Assembly: GCA_025935195.1 (NCBI GenBank)
Contig: JAICVS010000032.1
Span: 1 to 35,172, forward strand
Reading direction: 5' to 3'
Origin: Ktedonobacterales bacterium
GTDB taxonomy: Bacteria; Chloroflexota; Ktedonobacteria; Ktedonobacterales; JADMIN01
DNA length: 35,172 bases
In this document: piece by piece, positions 8,586 through 17,756 of the stretch
Numbering within the stretch: the first letter of the stretch is position 1
Layout of the letters: each line of letters starts with the position of its first letter
Translations under genes and position numbers: made by a program
Notes under the pieces: model-generated
Told to the model about the DNA's origin: nothing
Databases searched by the model: none
Seen by the model: the letters and a program-made list of their open reading frames with translations, nothing else

Positions 8586-9992
8586 TTAGCGACGGTAGCG
8601 CACCTGGCCGGCAAGCTCTTCTTTGTTGAGCCGCTTGTTCAGATGCAAGCCCTCCAGGATGAATTCGACCGCCGAGGCGACGGTGGCCGGGCTGCCGTGG
8701 CCGTGCAGCTTCTGGATGGCCGGCTTGAGGCCGCCGACACGGTCGAGCTGCTTGACGTATTCCATCGAGGGCTGCGTGTCGGACGCCTCCACCGCCAGGC
8801 CCTTCTCGAAGCCGGCCACGAGCTGGTCGAACTCGGTCACGTCGAAGTAGTCGCGGAAGACCTTGCTCACCGCCTGGCGCACGAGCTTTTCGACGATCTT
8901 CTCTTCGCGCGCCTCGCCGACGGTGTCTAGCTCGATCTTGCCGGCCGTGGAGGCGATCACGGCCGAGAGATCGCTGACGCGCGGGGCGGCGGCGCGCTCC
9001 TTCTGCCGGATCGCCCGGCGCACGGCGTTGCTCATGACGTTCTCGTAGTTGGTGATGGAGACGCGCACGCTCACGCCCGACTTCTGGCTGACGTCGTTGC
9101 TGCGCCGCGCCTGGTGGGTGATCTCGGCGATGATCTCCTTCATGAACTGCGGATAGGTTGTCTCGATCCCTTCCAGCGCGAAGGGAACGCTCTCCGCCTC
9201 CATGATCGCCACCTCGTGCTCGATGGTGCGCGGGTAGTGGGTGCGAATCTCGGAGCCGAGGCGGTCCTTGAGCGGGGTGATGATGCGCCCGCGGTTGGTG
9301 TAGTCCTCGGGGTTGGCGCTCGCCACGACGAAGACATCCAGCGGCAGCCGCACCTTGTAGCCGCGAATCTGCACGTCGCGCTCTTCCATGATGTTGAGCA
9401 GGCCGACCTGGATGCGCTCGGCGAGGTCGGGCAGCTCGTTGATGCAGAAGATACCGCGGTTGGTGCGCGGGATCAGGCCGTAGTGGATGGTCAGCTCGTC
9501 GGAGAGGTAGCGTCCCTCGGCGACTTTGATCGGGTCCACCTCACCCACGAGGTCCGCGATGGTGATGTCGGGCGTGGCGAGCTTCTCGCCGTAGCGGCGA
9601 TCGCGCGGCACCCAGTGGATGGGCGTCTCGTCGCCCTCCTCGGCGATGCGCAACTGGCAGGCTTTGCAGATCGGCGCGAAGGGATCGTCGTTGATCTCGC
9701 AGCCGGCGACCGCTGGCGTCTCTTCGTCCAGCAGATTCACCAGGCTGCGCGCGATGCGCGTCTTGGCCTGGCCGCGCTCGCCGAGCAGCACGATGTCTTG
9801 CCCGGAGAGGATGGCGTTCTCGACCTGGGGAATGACCGTCTCTTCGTAGCCGACGACGCCGGGAAAGAGCTCGTCGCCCGCGCGCATCTTGCGGATGAGG
9901 TTCTGGCGCATCTCGTCCTTGACGGGCAGCGGGCGATAGCCGCTCTCGCGCAGTTGGCCGATGGTGGCGGGCTTGGTGGTTGTCTTTGCCAT
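8586..9992 (-). CDS. MoxR/magnesium-chelatase-like AAA+ ATPase
   Basis: 468 residues from ATG 9992 (AAGGAG 12 bases upstream). Motifs: Walker A GERGQAKT at 71-78, a Walker B-like segment GIFCINELPDL at 180-190 in which the usual Asp is Asn185, sensor-1 region VVASANPEDY near 222-231, and an Arg-finger-like region RIITPLKDRLG. Three cysteines (C98, C109, C112) sit in an insert after Walker A. The C-terminal half is helical and ends at a TAA. It belongs with the chelatase-I/MoxR group and lies 155 bases upstream of the VWA gene, its likely partner. Databases sometimes label this family as sigma54-interacting, but no sigma54 contact motif (GAFTGA) is present. The frame stays open upstream to 10583; that part has no coding features and is rejected. 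Confidence 0.88.
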   Translation of the reverse strand: MAKTTTKPATIGQLRESGYRPLPVKDEMRQNLIRKMRAGDELFPGVVGYEETVIPQVENAILSGQDIVLLGERGQAKTRIARSLVNLLDEETPAVAGCEINDDPFAPICKACQLRIAEEGDETPIHWVPRDRRYGEKLATPDITIADLVGEVDPIKVAEGRYLSDELTIHYGLIPRTNRGIFCINELPDLAERIQVGLLNIMEERDVQIRGYKVRLPLDVFVVASANPEDYTNRGRIITPLKDRLGSEIRTHYPRTIEHEVAIMEAESVPFALEGIETTYPQFMKEIIAEITHQARRSNDVSQKSGVSVRVSITNYENVMSNAVRRAIRQKERAAAPRVSDLSAVIASTAGKIELDTVGEAREEKIVEKLVRQAVSKVFRDYFDVTEFDQLVAGFEKGLAVEASDTQPSMEYVKQLDRVGGLKPAIQKLHGHGSPATVASAVEFILEGLHLNKRLNKEELAGQVRYRR

Positions 9993-10279
9993 GCGAACGC
10001 AGTTCTCCTTGTGGCGGGATGCGGGAGCCGGCCGGCGCGCATCGCGCGTGGACGCGCCCGCTGATGGGCGTGCTCTCGTCGAGTATGGAACGGCGGCGGC
10101 GCCTACGTCCAGGCGTGTCCGCGAGGGGGGATGACAGGGGTGCGCGCTGGCTGTGTCCAGTCTAGGGTGTCTCAGCAGCGCGCGCTCGTCGTATTGTACC
10201 GCGCGCATGCAGGAGCGTGTGGGGCGATGCCGCGCGGAGAGACGGGCCGGGCGGGCAAAGTTGACTGGGATGGTCAACA

Positions 10280-10422
10280 TTGCCATTTTTGCCGCTTTTT
10301 GGCACTGTGTCAAGGGTATTCTCCTTGCGGATGCTGAATTCAAGCCGTGTGGCGCGATGCGGCAACGTGACGTTTCGCGTTCTGGGCGGCAAAAGCGGCA
10401 AGATCGTGGCAAAAACGGCAAG
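10280..10422. repeat. GGCAAAA modules in direct and inverted orientation
   Basis: Two direct copies, GGCAAAAGCGGCAAG (10388-10402) and GGCAAAAACGGCAAG (10408-10422), are spaced exactly 20 bases apart. The reverse orientation occurs at 10280-10303, where the minus strand reads GGCAAAAATGGCAA and GCCAAAAAGCGGC. The inverted copy overlaps the -10 and spacer of the proximal promoter. It could be a regulator binding array or allow a long-range hairpin in the leader. Confidence 0.6.
10285..10313 (-). promoter_or_regulatory. Proximal promoter candidate for the AAA-VWA-rsmG operon
   Basis: Minus strand TTGACA (10308-10313), 17 bases, AAAAAT (10285-10290). The -35 is perfect and the -10 is 4 of 6. 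The spacer and -10 lie inside the inverted GGCAAAA module. Confidence 0.5.
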
Positions 10423-10573
10423 GTGCGCGGCACGGTTTCGACCGCTTCCGGCACGAACTGGCGCGTCCAGGGGACGGTTGCGAGGGATGGCAGGGTGAGG
10501 ATGGCTTGGATGTGGCTCAGTATGCGGTTGTTCAGGTGCGTGCGGCGCGGGCTGACGCCATGTCGGTAGAACT

Positions 10574-10602
10574 TATTTACCACAAGCGGGGTTGGTTGTC
10601 AA
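10574..10602 (-). promoter_or_regulatory. Distal promoter candidate
   Basis: Minus strand TTGACA (10597-10602), 17 bases, TAAATA (10574-10579). The -35 is perfect and the -10 is weak but AT-rich in a GC-rich background. It would give a long leader to the ATPase gene or a separate non-coding transcript. Confidence 0.4.
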
Positions 10603-10713
10603 GGGCAACGCGCGGCGATTGCCACATCGGTGAGGCAGGGCGCCGCCACCGCAACACATTGCCCGCCTGTCGGGTTGGCGTGAGTGTGGCAAGAGCATGC
10701 GACAAGAACAAGA

Positions 10714-10741
10714 ACGGGAGCGTCTGGCGAGACGCTCCCGT
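10714..10741 (-). terminator. Intrinsic terminator after the DUF4190-type gene
   Basis: A perfect 12-bp stem (ACGGGAGCGTCT with its complement) and a 4-base loop. On the minus strand it is followed by TTCTTGTTCTTGT, so it terminates transcription from the gene ending at 10775. Confidence 0.8.
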
Positions 10742-10774
10742 GGCGATGCAGTACGCGGAGAAGGATGGGAGGAG

Positions 10775-11719
<945 letters not shown>

Positions 11720-12631
11720 ATGGAAACGACTTCCACCACAGGTGGCGCTTTGCGGATACGGCGCATGCTGGTGCCGCTGGATGGGTCGGCGCTGGCGGAG
11801 CGGGCGCTGCCGCTGGCCGTCAGCGTCGCTCGCGCCACCCAGGCGTCCGTGACGCTGGCGAGGGTGATCCAGGCCAGCGCGTGGGGTGGACCGCGCCTGG
11901 GCGACCTCATCGCGCCGCAGGTCATCACTGAGATGCTCGAGGACGAGGCGCGTGAGGCACGGCGCTATCTAGATGGCGTCGCTAACCGGCTGCGCACGCG
12001 GCAGATCGCGGCGGTCTCGACCATCATCTTGTATGGAGAGCCGGGCGCGGCGTTGCTGGAGGCGGAGCGCACGGCGCAGGCGGATCTGGTGGTAATGGCG
12101 ACGCATGGCCGCACGGGGCTTGGCCGCGCGACGATGGGCAGCGTGGCCGACCATATGCTGCGCAAGGGGCAGGCGCCGGTGCTGCTGGCGCGGACAGCGG
12201 GCGAGCAACAGGAGGAGGTCTCGCTTGCCCACGCGCTCATCCCGCTCGACGGCTCGGCGCTCGCGGAGGAGGCGCTGACCGCGATCCCGGCGCTCGCGGG
12301 CGCGCTGATCGGGCGCCTCACGCTCGCGCAGGTGGTGAATCTCGAGGCGTTGGCCGGCGAGGCGGAGGAGGCGCAGTGCTATCTGTCCGAGGTGCGCGGG
12401 CGGCTCACACGCTCCTTGCGTGGCGCCGTCGCGGAGATCGCGACCGTCGTGCTGTACGGTGAGGCGCCGGAGCAAATTGTGTCGCGCGCGGCCCGTGGGG
12501 GCTGCGATGTGATCGTGATGGCGACTCATGGGCGCGGCGGCCTGAGCCGTGTGGCGTTTGGCAGCACGGCCGACGCGGTGCTGCGCGCGGCAGAGATGCC
12601 CATTCTGCTGATGCGGGCTCGCCGCGAGTAA
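11720..12631 (+). CDS. Universal stress protein with two UspA domains
   Basis: 303 residues made of two tandem Usp domains of about 150 residues. Each begins with a MLVPLDGSALAERAL or ALIPLDGSALAEEAL strand-helix and ends with the ATP-binding pattern G-x2-G-x9-G-S: GRTGLGRATMGS in the first domain, GRGGLSRVAFGS in the second. Both domains therefore probably bind ATP. Usp proteins are cytoplasmic stress-survival factors of poorly defined mechanism. The start ATG has AGGAG 7 bases upstream. It is followed after 23 bases by a P-type ATPase on the same strand, suggesting co-expression; Usp genes often flank ion transporters. Confidence 0.93.
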   Translation: METTSTTGGALRIRRMLVPLDGSALAERALPLAVSVARATQASVTLARVIQASAWGGPRLGDLIAPQVITEMLEDEAREARRYLDGVANRLRTRQIAAVSTIILYGEPGAALLEAERTAQADLVVMATHGRTGLGRATMGSVADHMLRKGQAPVLLARTAGEQQEEVSLAHALIPLDGSALAEEALTAIPALAGALIGRLTLAQVVNLEALAGEAEEAQCYLSEVRGRLTRSLRGAVAEIATVVLYGEAPEQIVSRAARGGCDVIVMATHGRGGLSRVAFGSTADAVLRAAEMPILLMRARRE

Positions 12632-12654
12632 GCATCACGAATACGAGGGTGCGC

Positions 12655-15321
12655 ATGGGTCTCACCACAACGCCCAGCACGGACACGGCGGCGGGTGCCT
12701 GGCGCGATGGCCTTTCCAGCGCGGAGGCACGGGAACGGCTGGCGGCTGAGGGCGACAACGAGCTGCCCCGCGAACGGCGCAAGAGCATGCTCGCCATCGC
12801 GCTCTCCGTGCTGCGCGAGCCGATGCTGCTGCTGCTGGTGGCGGCGGGGGTGCTGTACGTTTTCCTCGGCGATTTGCGCGAGGCGCTCGTGCTGCTGGCC
12901 TCCATCAGCGTTGTCATCGGCATCACGCTCTATCAGGAGCGCAAGACCGAGCGCGCGCTCGACGCCCTGCGCGATCTCGCCAGCCCGCGCGCCCTGGTCA
13001 TCCGCGACGGGCAGCCGCAACGTATTGCCGGCCGCGAGGTGGTGCGCGGCGATCTGGTTCTGCTGGCCGAGGGCGATCGCGTGCCGGCCGACGCCGTCGT
13101 GCGTGAGGGCGTCAGCCTCACGGCCGACGAGTCGCTGCTCACGGGGGAATCGGTGCCGGTGCGCAAGGTGGCCTGGAGCGGGGCGGGCATGCCGCCGCTC
13201 ACTCGGCCGGGCGGCGACGATCTGCCCTTCATCTATTCCGGCACGCTGATCACGGGAGGCCAGGGCCTCGCCGAGGTGGGGGCGACCGGGCCGCGCACCG
13301 AGATCGGCGCCATCGGCAAGGCGCTGCACACCGTCGCGCCAGAGCAGACGCCGTTGCAGCGCGAGGTCGGGCGCCTGGCGAAGTGGCTCGCCCTGGCGGC
13401 GTTCGGCCTCTGCGCGCTCGTCATCATCGCTTATGTGCTGCTGCGCCACGATCTGGTCGCGGGCATTCTCGCGGGCATCACGCTGGCGATGGCGCTCATC
13501 CCTGAGGAGTTCCCGGTTGTCCTGGCGATCTTTCTGGCCCTGGGCGCGTGGCGCATCGCCCAGCGGCGCGTGTTGACACGCCGTATGCCGGCGGTCGAGG
13601 CGCTGGGATCCGCAACCGTCCTCTGCGTGGACAAGACCGGCACGCTCACCCTCAATCGCATGGCCGTCAGCAAGCTCTACACGCACGGCGCCGTCTTCGA
13701 CGTGAGCGCCCAGCCGGACCATCCGCTGCCGCTCGCGCATCAAGAGATCGTGCGTGAGGCCATCCTCGCCAGCCCGGTCGAGGCGTTTGATCCGATGGAA
13801 CGCGCGCTGCTCGAACTGGGAAGACGTGTCTTCGCGGAGCCTGTGACCGATGGGCTGCGCCTAGTGCGCGAATACCCGCTCACACCGCGTCTGCTCGCCG
13901 TGACGCGGGTGTGGTCGCGGCCGCCCACAACACCACCGCACGGCGCGCACGAGCGCGAGCGCGAGCTGCTGGTGGCCGCCAAAGGCGCGCCGGAGGCCAT
14001 CGCGCGCCTGTGCCGGATGGATGAGGCGGACTGGCACGAGACGCAGGCGCGGGTGAGCGCGATGGCGCGCGACGGGCTGCGCGTGCTCGGCGTGGCGCGG
14101 GCCACCCCGCCGCCGGGCATAGCAGGTCCGGCCGGCTCGGACGATGCCGTCGCGCGCCCGCTGCCGGCGGACCCCACGGGCTTCAGATTCGAGCTCGTCG
14201 GGCTGATCGGCCTTGCCGATCCCGTCCGCCCGTCCGTCCCTGACGCCATGCGCGAGTGCGCGAGCGCCGGGGTGCGCGTGATCATGATCACGGGAGACTA
14301 TCCGGAGACGGCTCGCGCCATCGCCCGGCACATCAGCCTGCCGCATCCCGATGAGTGCATCACGGGCGGCGAGCTGGATACGTTGAGCGATGACGCGCTG
14401 CGCGAGCGTATCCGCGAGACGGCGGTCTTCGCGCGGGTCGTGCCAGCCCAGAAGCTGCGCCTCGTCCAGGCGTTGCAGGCGAATGGGGAGGTGGTGGCGA
14501 TGACGGGCGACGGTGTGAATGACGCGCCGGCGCTCAAGGCGGCGCACATCGGCATCGCGATGGGCGGCCGGGGAACCGATGTCGCGCGCGAGGCGGCGTC
14601 GCTGGTGCTGCTCGACGACGATTTCGCCGCGATTGTGCAGGCGATACGGCTGGGCCGCCGCATCTTCGACAACCTGCGCGACGCCATCGCCTATCTGCTG
14701 GCCGTGCATGTGCCGATTGCGGGGATGTCGCTGATCCCCATCTTGCTCGGCGCGCCGCTGGTGCTGTTGCCGGTGCATATCGTGTTGCTGGAGTTCGTGA
14801 TTGACCCGGCGAGCTCGATCGCGTTCGAGGCTGAGCCAGAAGCGGCGGACGTCATGCGCCGGCCGCCACGTGATCCGCGCGAGCCGAGCCTGGGCCGGAG
14901 CCTGATCGTGCCCAGTTTGCTCCAAGGCGCCAGCGTGCTTGCCATCGTGTTCGCCGTGTACTTCCTCGACCTGCGCCTCTATGCCAATCCGGGTGAGGCG
15001 CGCGCGCTGGCCTTTACGACGCTCGTGATCGCCAATCTGGCGCTGATCTTCGCCAATCGCTCCTGGACACGCATCATTCCCGTCACCCTGCGCACGCCCA
15101 ATCCCGCGTTGTGGTGGGTCACAGGTGGCGCGCTGGCGGTGCTGGCGCTTACGCTCGCCGTGCCGTTCCTGCGCGATCTCTTCCAGTTCGCGCCGCTGCA
15201 CCCGCTCGATCTCGCGATCTGCCTGGGGGCCGCGCTCCTCAGCATCACGTGGTTCGAGCTGTTCAAGCTCGTGCGGTCGCGCCACGCCGGCATGATGAAT
15301 GGGCGGGCCGCGATGCCGTGA
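12655..15321 (+). CDS. Cation-transporting P-type ATPase (P2-like)
   Basis: An ATP-driven cation pump in the cell membrane, 888 residues from ATG 12655 (GAGGG 5 bases upstream; a GTG at 12649 is possible). Motifs: N-terminal cation-ATPase domain, TGES at 163-166 (actuator), M4 motif PEEFP, phosphorylated Asp326 in DKTGTLT, and TGDGVND at 617-623. The last third is membrane-spanning and has the M6 segment EFVIDPASSIAFEAEP, seen in a group of bacterial P2-like ATPases instead of the NLVTDG-type motif of calcium pumps. No N-terminal metal-binding CxxC is present, so a heavy-metal pump is unlikely. The ion (Ca2+, Mg2+, Mn2+ or other) cannot be read from the sequence. Confidence 0.92.
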   Translation: MGLTTTPSTDTAAGAWRDGLSSAEARERLAAEGDNELPRERRKSMLAIALSVLREPMLLLLVAAGVLYVFLGDLREALVLLASISVVIGITLYQERKTERALDALRDLASPRALVIRDGQPQRIAGREVVRGDLVLLAEGDRVPADAVVREGVSLTADESLLTGESVPVRKVAWSGAGMPPLTRPGGDDLPFIYSGTLITGGQGLAEVGATGPRTEIGAIGKALHTVAPEQTPLQREVGRLAKWLALAAFGLCALVIIAYVLLRHDLVAGILAGITLAMALIPEEFPVVLAIFLALGAWRIAQRRVLTRRMPAVEALGSATVLCVDKTGTLTLNRMAVSKLYTHGAVFDVSAQPDHPLPLAHQEIVREAILASPVEAFDPMERALLELGRRVFAEPVTDGLRLVREYPLTPRLLAVTRVWSRPPTTPPHGAHERERELLVAAKGAPEAIARLCRMDEADWHETQARVSAMARDGLRVLGVARATPPPGIAGPAGSDDAVARPLPADPTGFRFELVGLIGLADPVRPSVPDAMRECASAGVRVIMITGDYPETARAIARHISLPHPDECITGGELDTLSDDALRERIRETAVFARVVPAQKLRLVQALQANGEVVAMTGDGVNDAPALKAAHIGIAMGGRGTDVAREAASLVLLDDDFAAIVQAIRLGRRIFDNLRDAIAYLLAVHVPIAGMSLIPILLGAPLVLLPVHIVLLEFVIDPASSIAFEAEPEAADVMRRPPRDPREPSLGRSLIVPSLLQGASVLAIVFAVYFLDLRLYANPGEARALAFTTLVIANLALIFANRSWTRIIPVTLRTPNPALWWVTGGALAVLALTLAVPFLRDLFQFAPLHPLDLAICLGAALLSITWFELFKLVRSRHAGMMNGRAAMP

Positions 15322-15548
15322 AGGCAAGGGCCATAGCGATTGTGCGGGTATCGAGACCCCCTGGCCGGTGACGGAGACGGCGGCGTGAGTGGGTGGAGGT
15401 AGAGTCGAAGTGTCGGCCTGGGGCTGACCGTACGCATGCGCTAAGACACGCGGCGCGTCCGGAGGCACGCATTCGTGCGCATGGGAAGGAGTGATCCGCG
15501 ACGCGCGCGTTCCGACTGCCGGGTGGCAGAGCTTCGGCGCGCTGGCGC

Positions 15549-16391
15549 TTGCGGCCCGTCGCGCTCGGCATGCTGTTCCTCGCGCTGGCTCCGGCGCTCG
15601 CCGCCTGTGGCGCGGCCTCGACGGCGCGGCCGGGAACGACGCCCGCGCCGACCTCGACGACGACCCCGCCGCCGACCTCGACGACGACCCCGCCGCCGAC
15701 CTCGCCGCCGACCTCGACGACGACCTCGACGACGCCGCTCTCAACATCGTGTACTCCCGCGCCGGGTGTCTCCGCCGTCTCCGCCACGGAGATCGCGCGG
15801 GGAAACGTCGCCCGCAAGCAGGTGGCGCTGACCTTCGACGCGGGCGGTGAGGACGGTGTGCGCGCGGCGAGTATCCTCGACACGCTGCGGAGCACAGGCG
15901 TGCGCGCGACGTTCTTCGTGGAGGGCAACTGGGCGAATCAGTCCGACACCTATCGCGGGCTGGTGCGGCGGATGGCGAGCGAGGGCCACGAGATCGGCAA
16001 CCACACGCTGACACATCCGTACGCGACCACGCTCGCGAATGCGGCGTTCTGCGCGGAGCTGAACCAGGCGGACCGGGTGATCAGCGGCATTGACGGCCGG
16101 ACGACGCGCCCGCTCTGGCGGCCGCCGTACGGCGACCGCGACGCGCGCATCCGCGCGCTGGCGGCGGGGTTGGGCTATCGCACGATCTACTGGACGGTGG
16201 ACCCGCGCGACTGGGATGCGGCCGTGACGGAGCAACTGATCTACGACCGGGTGATGGCGGGCGTGCAGCCGGGCGCGATCATCGTGCTGCATGTGGGCGG
16301 CGCCAACACCTGGAAGGTGCTGCCACGGCTGATTGACGGGATCAGGGCGGCTGGTTACCAGCCGGTGCTGGTGAGCACAGTCATGCAGTGA
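15549..16391 (+). CDS. Lipoprotein polysaccharide deacetylase (NodB domain)
   Basis: 280 residues. A lipoprotein signal with lipobox LAAC (Cys about residue 20) is followed by a Thr/Pro linker of TSTTTPPP repeats (about 25-65) and a carbohydrate esterase 4 domain. Motif 1 is TFDAGGED; the metal-binding motif 2 is GNHTLTHP; motif 3 is RPPYGDRD; motif 4 is WTVDPRDW; motif 5 is IIVLHVGG. These support a metal-dependent N- or O-deacetylase acting on peptidoglycan or another surface glycan outside the membrane. TFDAGG is found in PdaA-like enzymes. The start is probably TTG 15549: no ATG or GTG is available upstream in frame after a stop at 15492, and the SD is weak. Confidence 0.88.
   Translation: MRPVALGMLFLALAPALAACGAASTARPGTTPAPTSTTTPPPTSTTTPPPTSPPTSTTTSTTPLSTSCTPAPGVSAVSATEIARGNVARKQVALTFDAGGEDGVRAASILDTLRSTGVRATFFVEGNWANQSDTYRGLVRRMASEGHEIGNHTLTHPYATTLANAAFCAELNQADRVISGIDGRTTRPLWRPPYGDRDARIRALAAGLGYRTIYWTVDPRDWDAAVTEQLIYDRVMAGVQPGAIIVLHVGGANTWKVLPRLIDGIRAAGYQPVLVSTVMQ
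15648..15740. repeat. Tandem coding repeat in the deacetylase linker
   Basis: Units of GCCGACCTCGACGACGACCC recur with small changes and encode the TSTTTPPP linker between the lipid anchor and the catalytic domain. Confidence 0.75.
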
Positions 16392-16661
16392 GCCGCATGT
16401 CGCGCGAAGCACAGCAGCCACCCGCCGCCCCGTTGATGATGTGAGCGGCCGGCCTGAGTCGCATGCGCTGTGAAATGGCTGTGATCCCACGGGCCGCCCG
16501 TGTGATGGATACGCGAATGCGCGGTGGCTCACTGCCAGTGGTGGCGCATGCGCGCGTCGCTTCCAGCGATGGAGGGCGAAGAGCGCGCCGCCGAAGCGCT
16601 GTGCGCCCATCCCGCATGCCGGCGGGCCGTGGCAGCGTTTGTCACAAGAGAGGAGCAACCT
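16392..16661. other. Intergenic region, no gene seen
   Basis: 270 bases after the deacetylase. A 6-bp hairpin CACGGG-CCG-CCCGTG occurs at 16488-16502 without a T-tract. No convincing promoter or gene. Confidence 0.35.
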
Positions 16662-16895
16662 ATGGAACGCATGACACCGTCAGGGGATGTCCTCACGCGA
16701 GAGGCTCCCGCCGACGCCAAGACGACTGAGGACCGCCGGGCGCAAGCTGCCCAGGAGTTCGCGGCTCCGGAGCGAGCGATCGCACCATCTCATCCCGTGT
16801 ACACCGCGGCGCGACCGTCGCCGCCGCCCATCATGACGCCGGGCGGCATGCCTCCCTACGGGTCCGCGCCTCCCGCGTATGGTCCTCCGCCGTAG
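16662..16895 (+). CDS. Pro-rich N-terminal fragment of an interrupted membrane protein
   Basis: 77 codons from ATG 16662, with AGGAG 6 bases upstream, ending at TAG 16893-16895. The product is hydrophilic, with a charged start and a tail rich in Pro, Tyr and Gly (MPPYGSAPPAYGPPP). It has no domain of its own. The reading frame continues without shift past the TAG as APRRRRSNAWVWWLIGG into the DUF4097-like gene at 16947. A Pro-rich tail, a basic cluster and then a membrane helix is the usual order for one continuous protein, so this is most likely the 5' part of a single gene broken by a nonsense change. As a stand-alone peptide it would be cytoplasmic and of unknown use. Confidence 0.6.
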   Translation: MERMTPSGDVLTREAPADAKTTEDRRAQAAQEFAAPERAIAPSHPVYTAARPSPPPIMTPGGMPPYGSAPPAYGPPP

Positions 16896-16946
16896 GCGCC
16901 CCGGCGGCGACGGAGCAACGCATGGGTTTGGTGGCTGATCGGTGGC

Positions 16947-17750
16947 GTGCTGGGCTTCTTCGTGCTGCTCGGCCTGCTCATCGCGCTGATCGGCTCGCTG
17001 ATCGGCGCATGGGTTGGATCAGTGAGCGGCCCGCGGTATACTGTCGAGTCCACGCAGACGTTTGCTGTGACGGGCACGCCCAAGATGGTGGTGCATGATA
17101 CGGCCGGCAACATCACCCTGCGGTCGGGCGACGCGGGGCGGGTGACAGTCCACGTCACCAAGGTGGTGCGCGGACTGGCGAACGAAGCGGCCCAGCGGCA
17201 CGCCCTCGACGATGTGGACGTCGCCACGACGCGGAGCGGCGACACCATCAACGTCACCTCCGACTTCACGACCAACGTGTTCGACGGCACGCCGGGCCAT
17301 CGCACGGTGGATCTGCTGATCACCGTGCCGGCGGGCGCGAATGTCGCCGTCACCGCCGCCGCGGGCAACATTGACGTGACACATATCGCGGGCGTCTACA
17401 CCGTGGACGCCGCCGCCGGCAACATCACCATCCGCGACGCGACCTTCGCCGATGGCTCGCGCCTGAGCGCCGCCGCCGGCAATATGACGCTGGAAGGCGC
17501 GCTGGCCTCCGGCGCCTCGATGGATGTCAGCGTGAGTGCCGGCAATGTCGATCTGCGGCTGCCGGCCCAGACGCACGCCGACCTGGATGCGCGTGCCAGC
17601 GTCGGCAATGTCACGGTCCACGGCTGGTCGATCCCGGTCAATCGCTCAGGCGTGGTCGGCGCGAGCGCCGCGGGGCCACTCGGCGGCGACCCGCGCGGGA
17701 CGGTCCACGTCAGCGTCTCGACGGGCAACATTGACGTTCGCCAGCGATAA
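16947..17750 (+). CDS. DUF4097-like beta-repeat membrane protein (3' part of interrupted gene)
   Basis: About 267 residues as called from GTG 16947, which has no SD. A membrane helix (FFVLLGLLIALIGSLIGAWVG) is followed by an extracytoplasmic domain with repeated GNI/GNV turns: DTAGNITLR, AAGNIDV, AAGNITIR, AAGNMTLE, SAGNVDLR, SVGNVTVH and STGNIDVR. This is the right-handed beta-repeat pattern of DUF4097 (putative adhesin/auto-transporter-like) proteins, often linked to envelope stress or polymer binding. The codons between the TAG at 16893 and this GTG complete a basic anchor and the first half of the helix, so translation from GTG alone would start inside the membrane segment. Read-through, or an intact allele, would give a protein of about 362 residues from 16662. 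Confidence 0.75.
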   Translation: MLGFFVLLGLLIALIGSLIGAWVGSVSGPRYTVESTQTFAVTGTPKMVVHDTAGNITLRSGDAGRVTVHVTKVVRGLANEAAQRHALDDVDVATTRSGDTINVTSDFTTNVFDGTPGHRTVDLLITVPAGANVAVTAAAGNIDVTHIAGVYTVDAAAGNITIRDATFADGSRLSAAAGNMTLEGALASGASMDVSVSAGNVDLRLPAQTHADLDARASVGNVTVHGWSIPVNRSGVVGASAAGPLGGDPRGTVHVSVSTGNIDVRQR

Positions 17751-17756
17751 CGAGCG

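Larger units (their letters stand above)
9993..10713. other. Long non-coding region upstream of the AAA ATPase gene
   Basis: About 720 bases with no convincing gene. The short frames on either strand have no SD or family features. It holds two minus-strand promoter candidates, a set of direct and inverted GGCAAAA modules, and a small palindrome GTTGAC-N7-GTCAAC at 10260-10278. Transcripts toward the ATPase would carry a leader of about 290 or 575 bases. Confidence 0.55.

Noticed and set aside
9993-10583. Upstream in-frame extension of the AAA ATPase to an ATG at 10583 (665 residues)
   Set aside because: The extra 197 residues lack any family feature, cover two promoter-like sites, and a good start with an SD exists at 9992.
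15491-15850. Plus-strand frame starting GTG 15491 after a GGAAGGA sequence
   Set aside because: The SD-like bases touch the GTG, and the product is an out-of-frame reading of the deacetylase linker.
12526-16014. Long minus-strand open frames opposite the P-type ATPase and deacetylase (for example a 717-codon frame at 13861-16014)
   Set aside because: Products are Arg/His/Gln-rich without domains; they are antisense shadows of well-recognised plus-strand genes in GC-rich DNA.
16488-16502. Hairpin after the deacetylase gene as a terminator
   Set aside because: The stem is 6 bp, there is no T-tract, and it lies about 100 bases past the stop.
16893-16895. TAG reassigned to an amino acid genome-wide
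   Set aside because: Several clear genes here end in TAG at the expected place (murT, the VWA gene, the response regulator, selD), so TAG is a normal stop.
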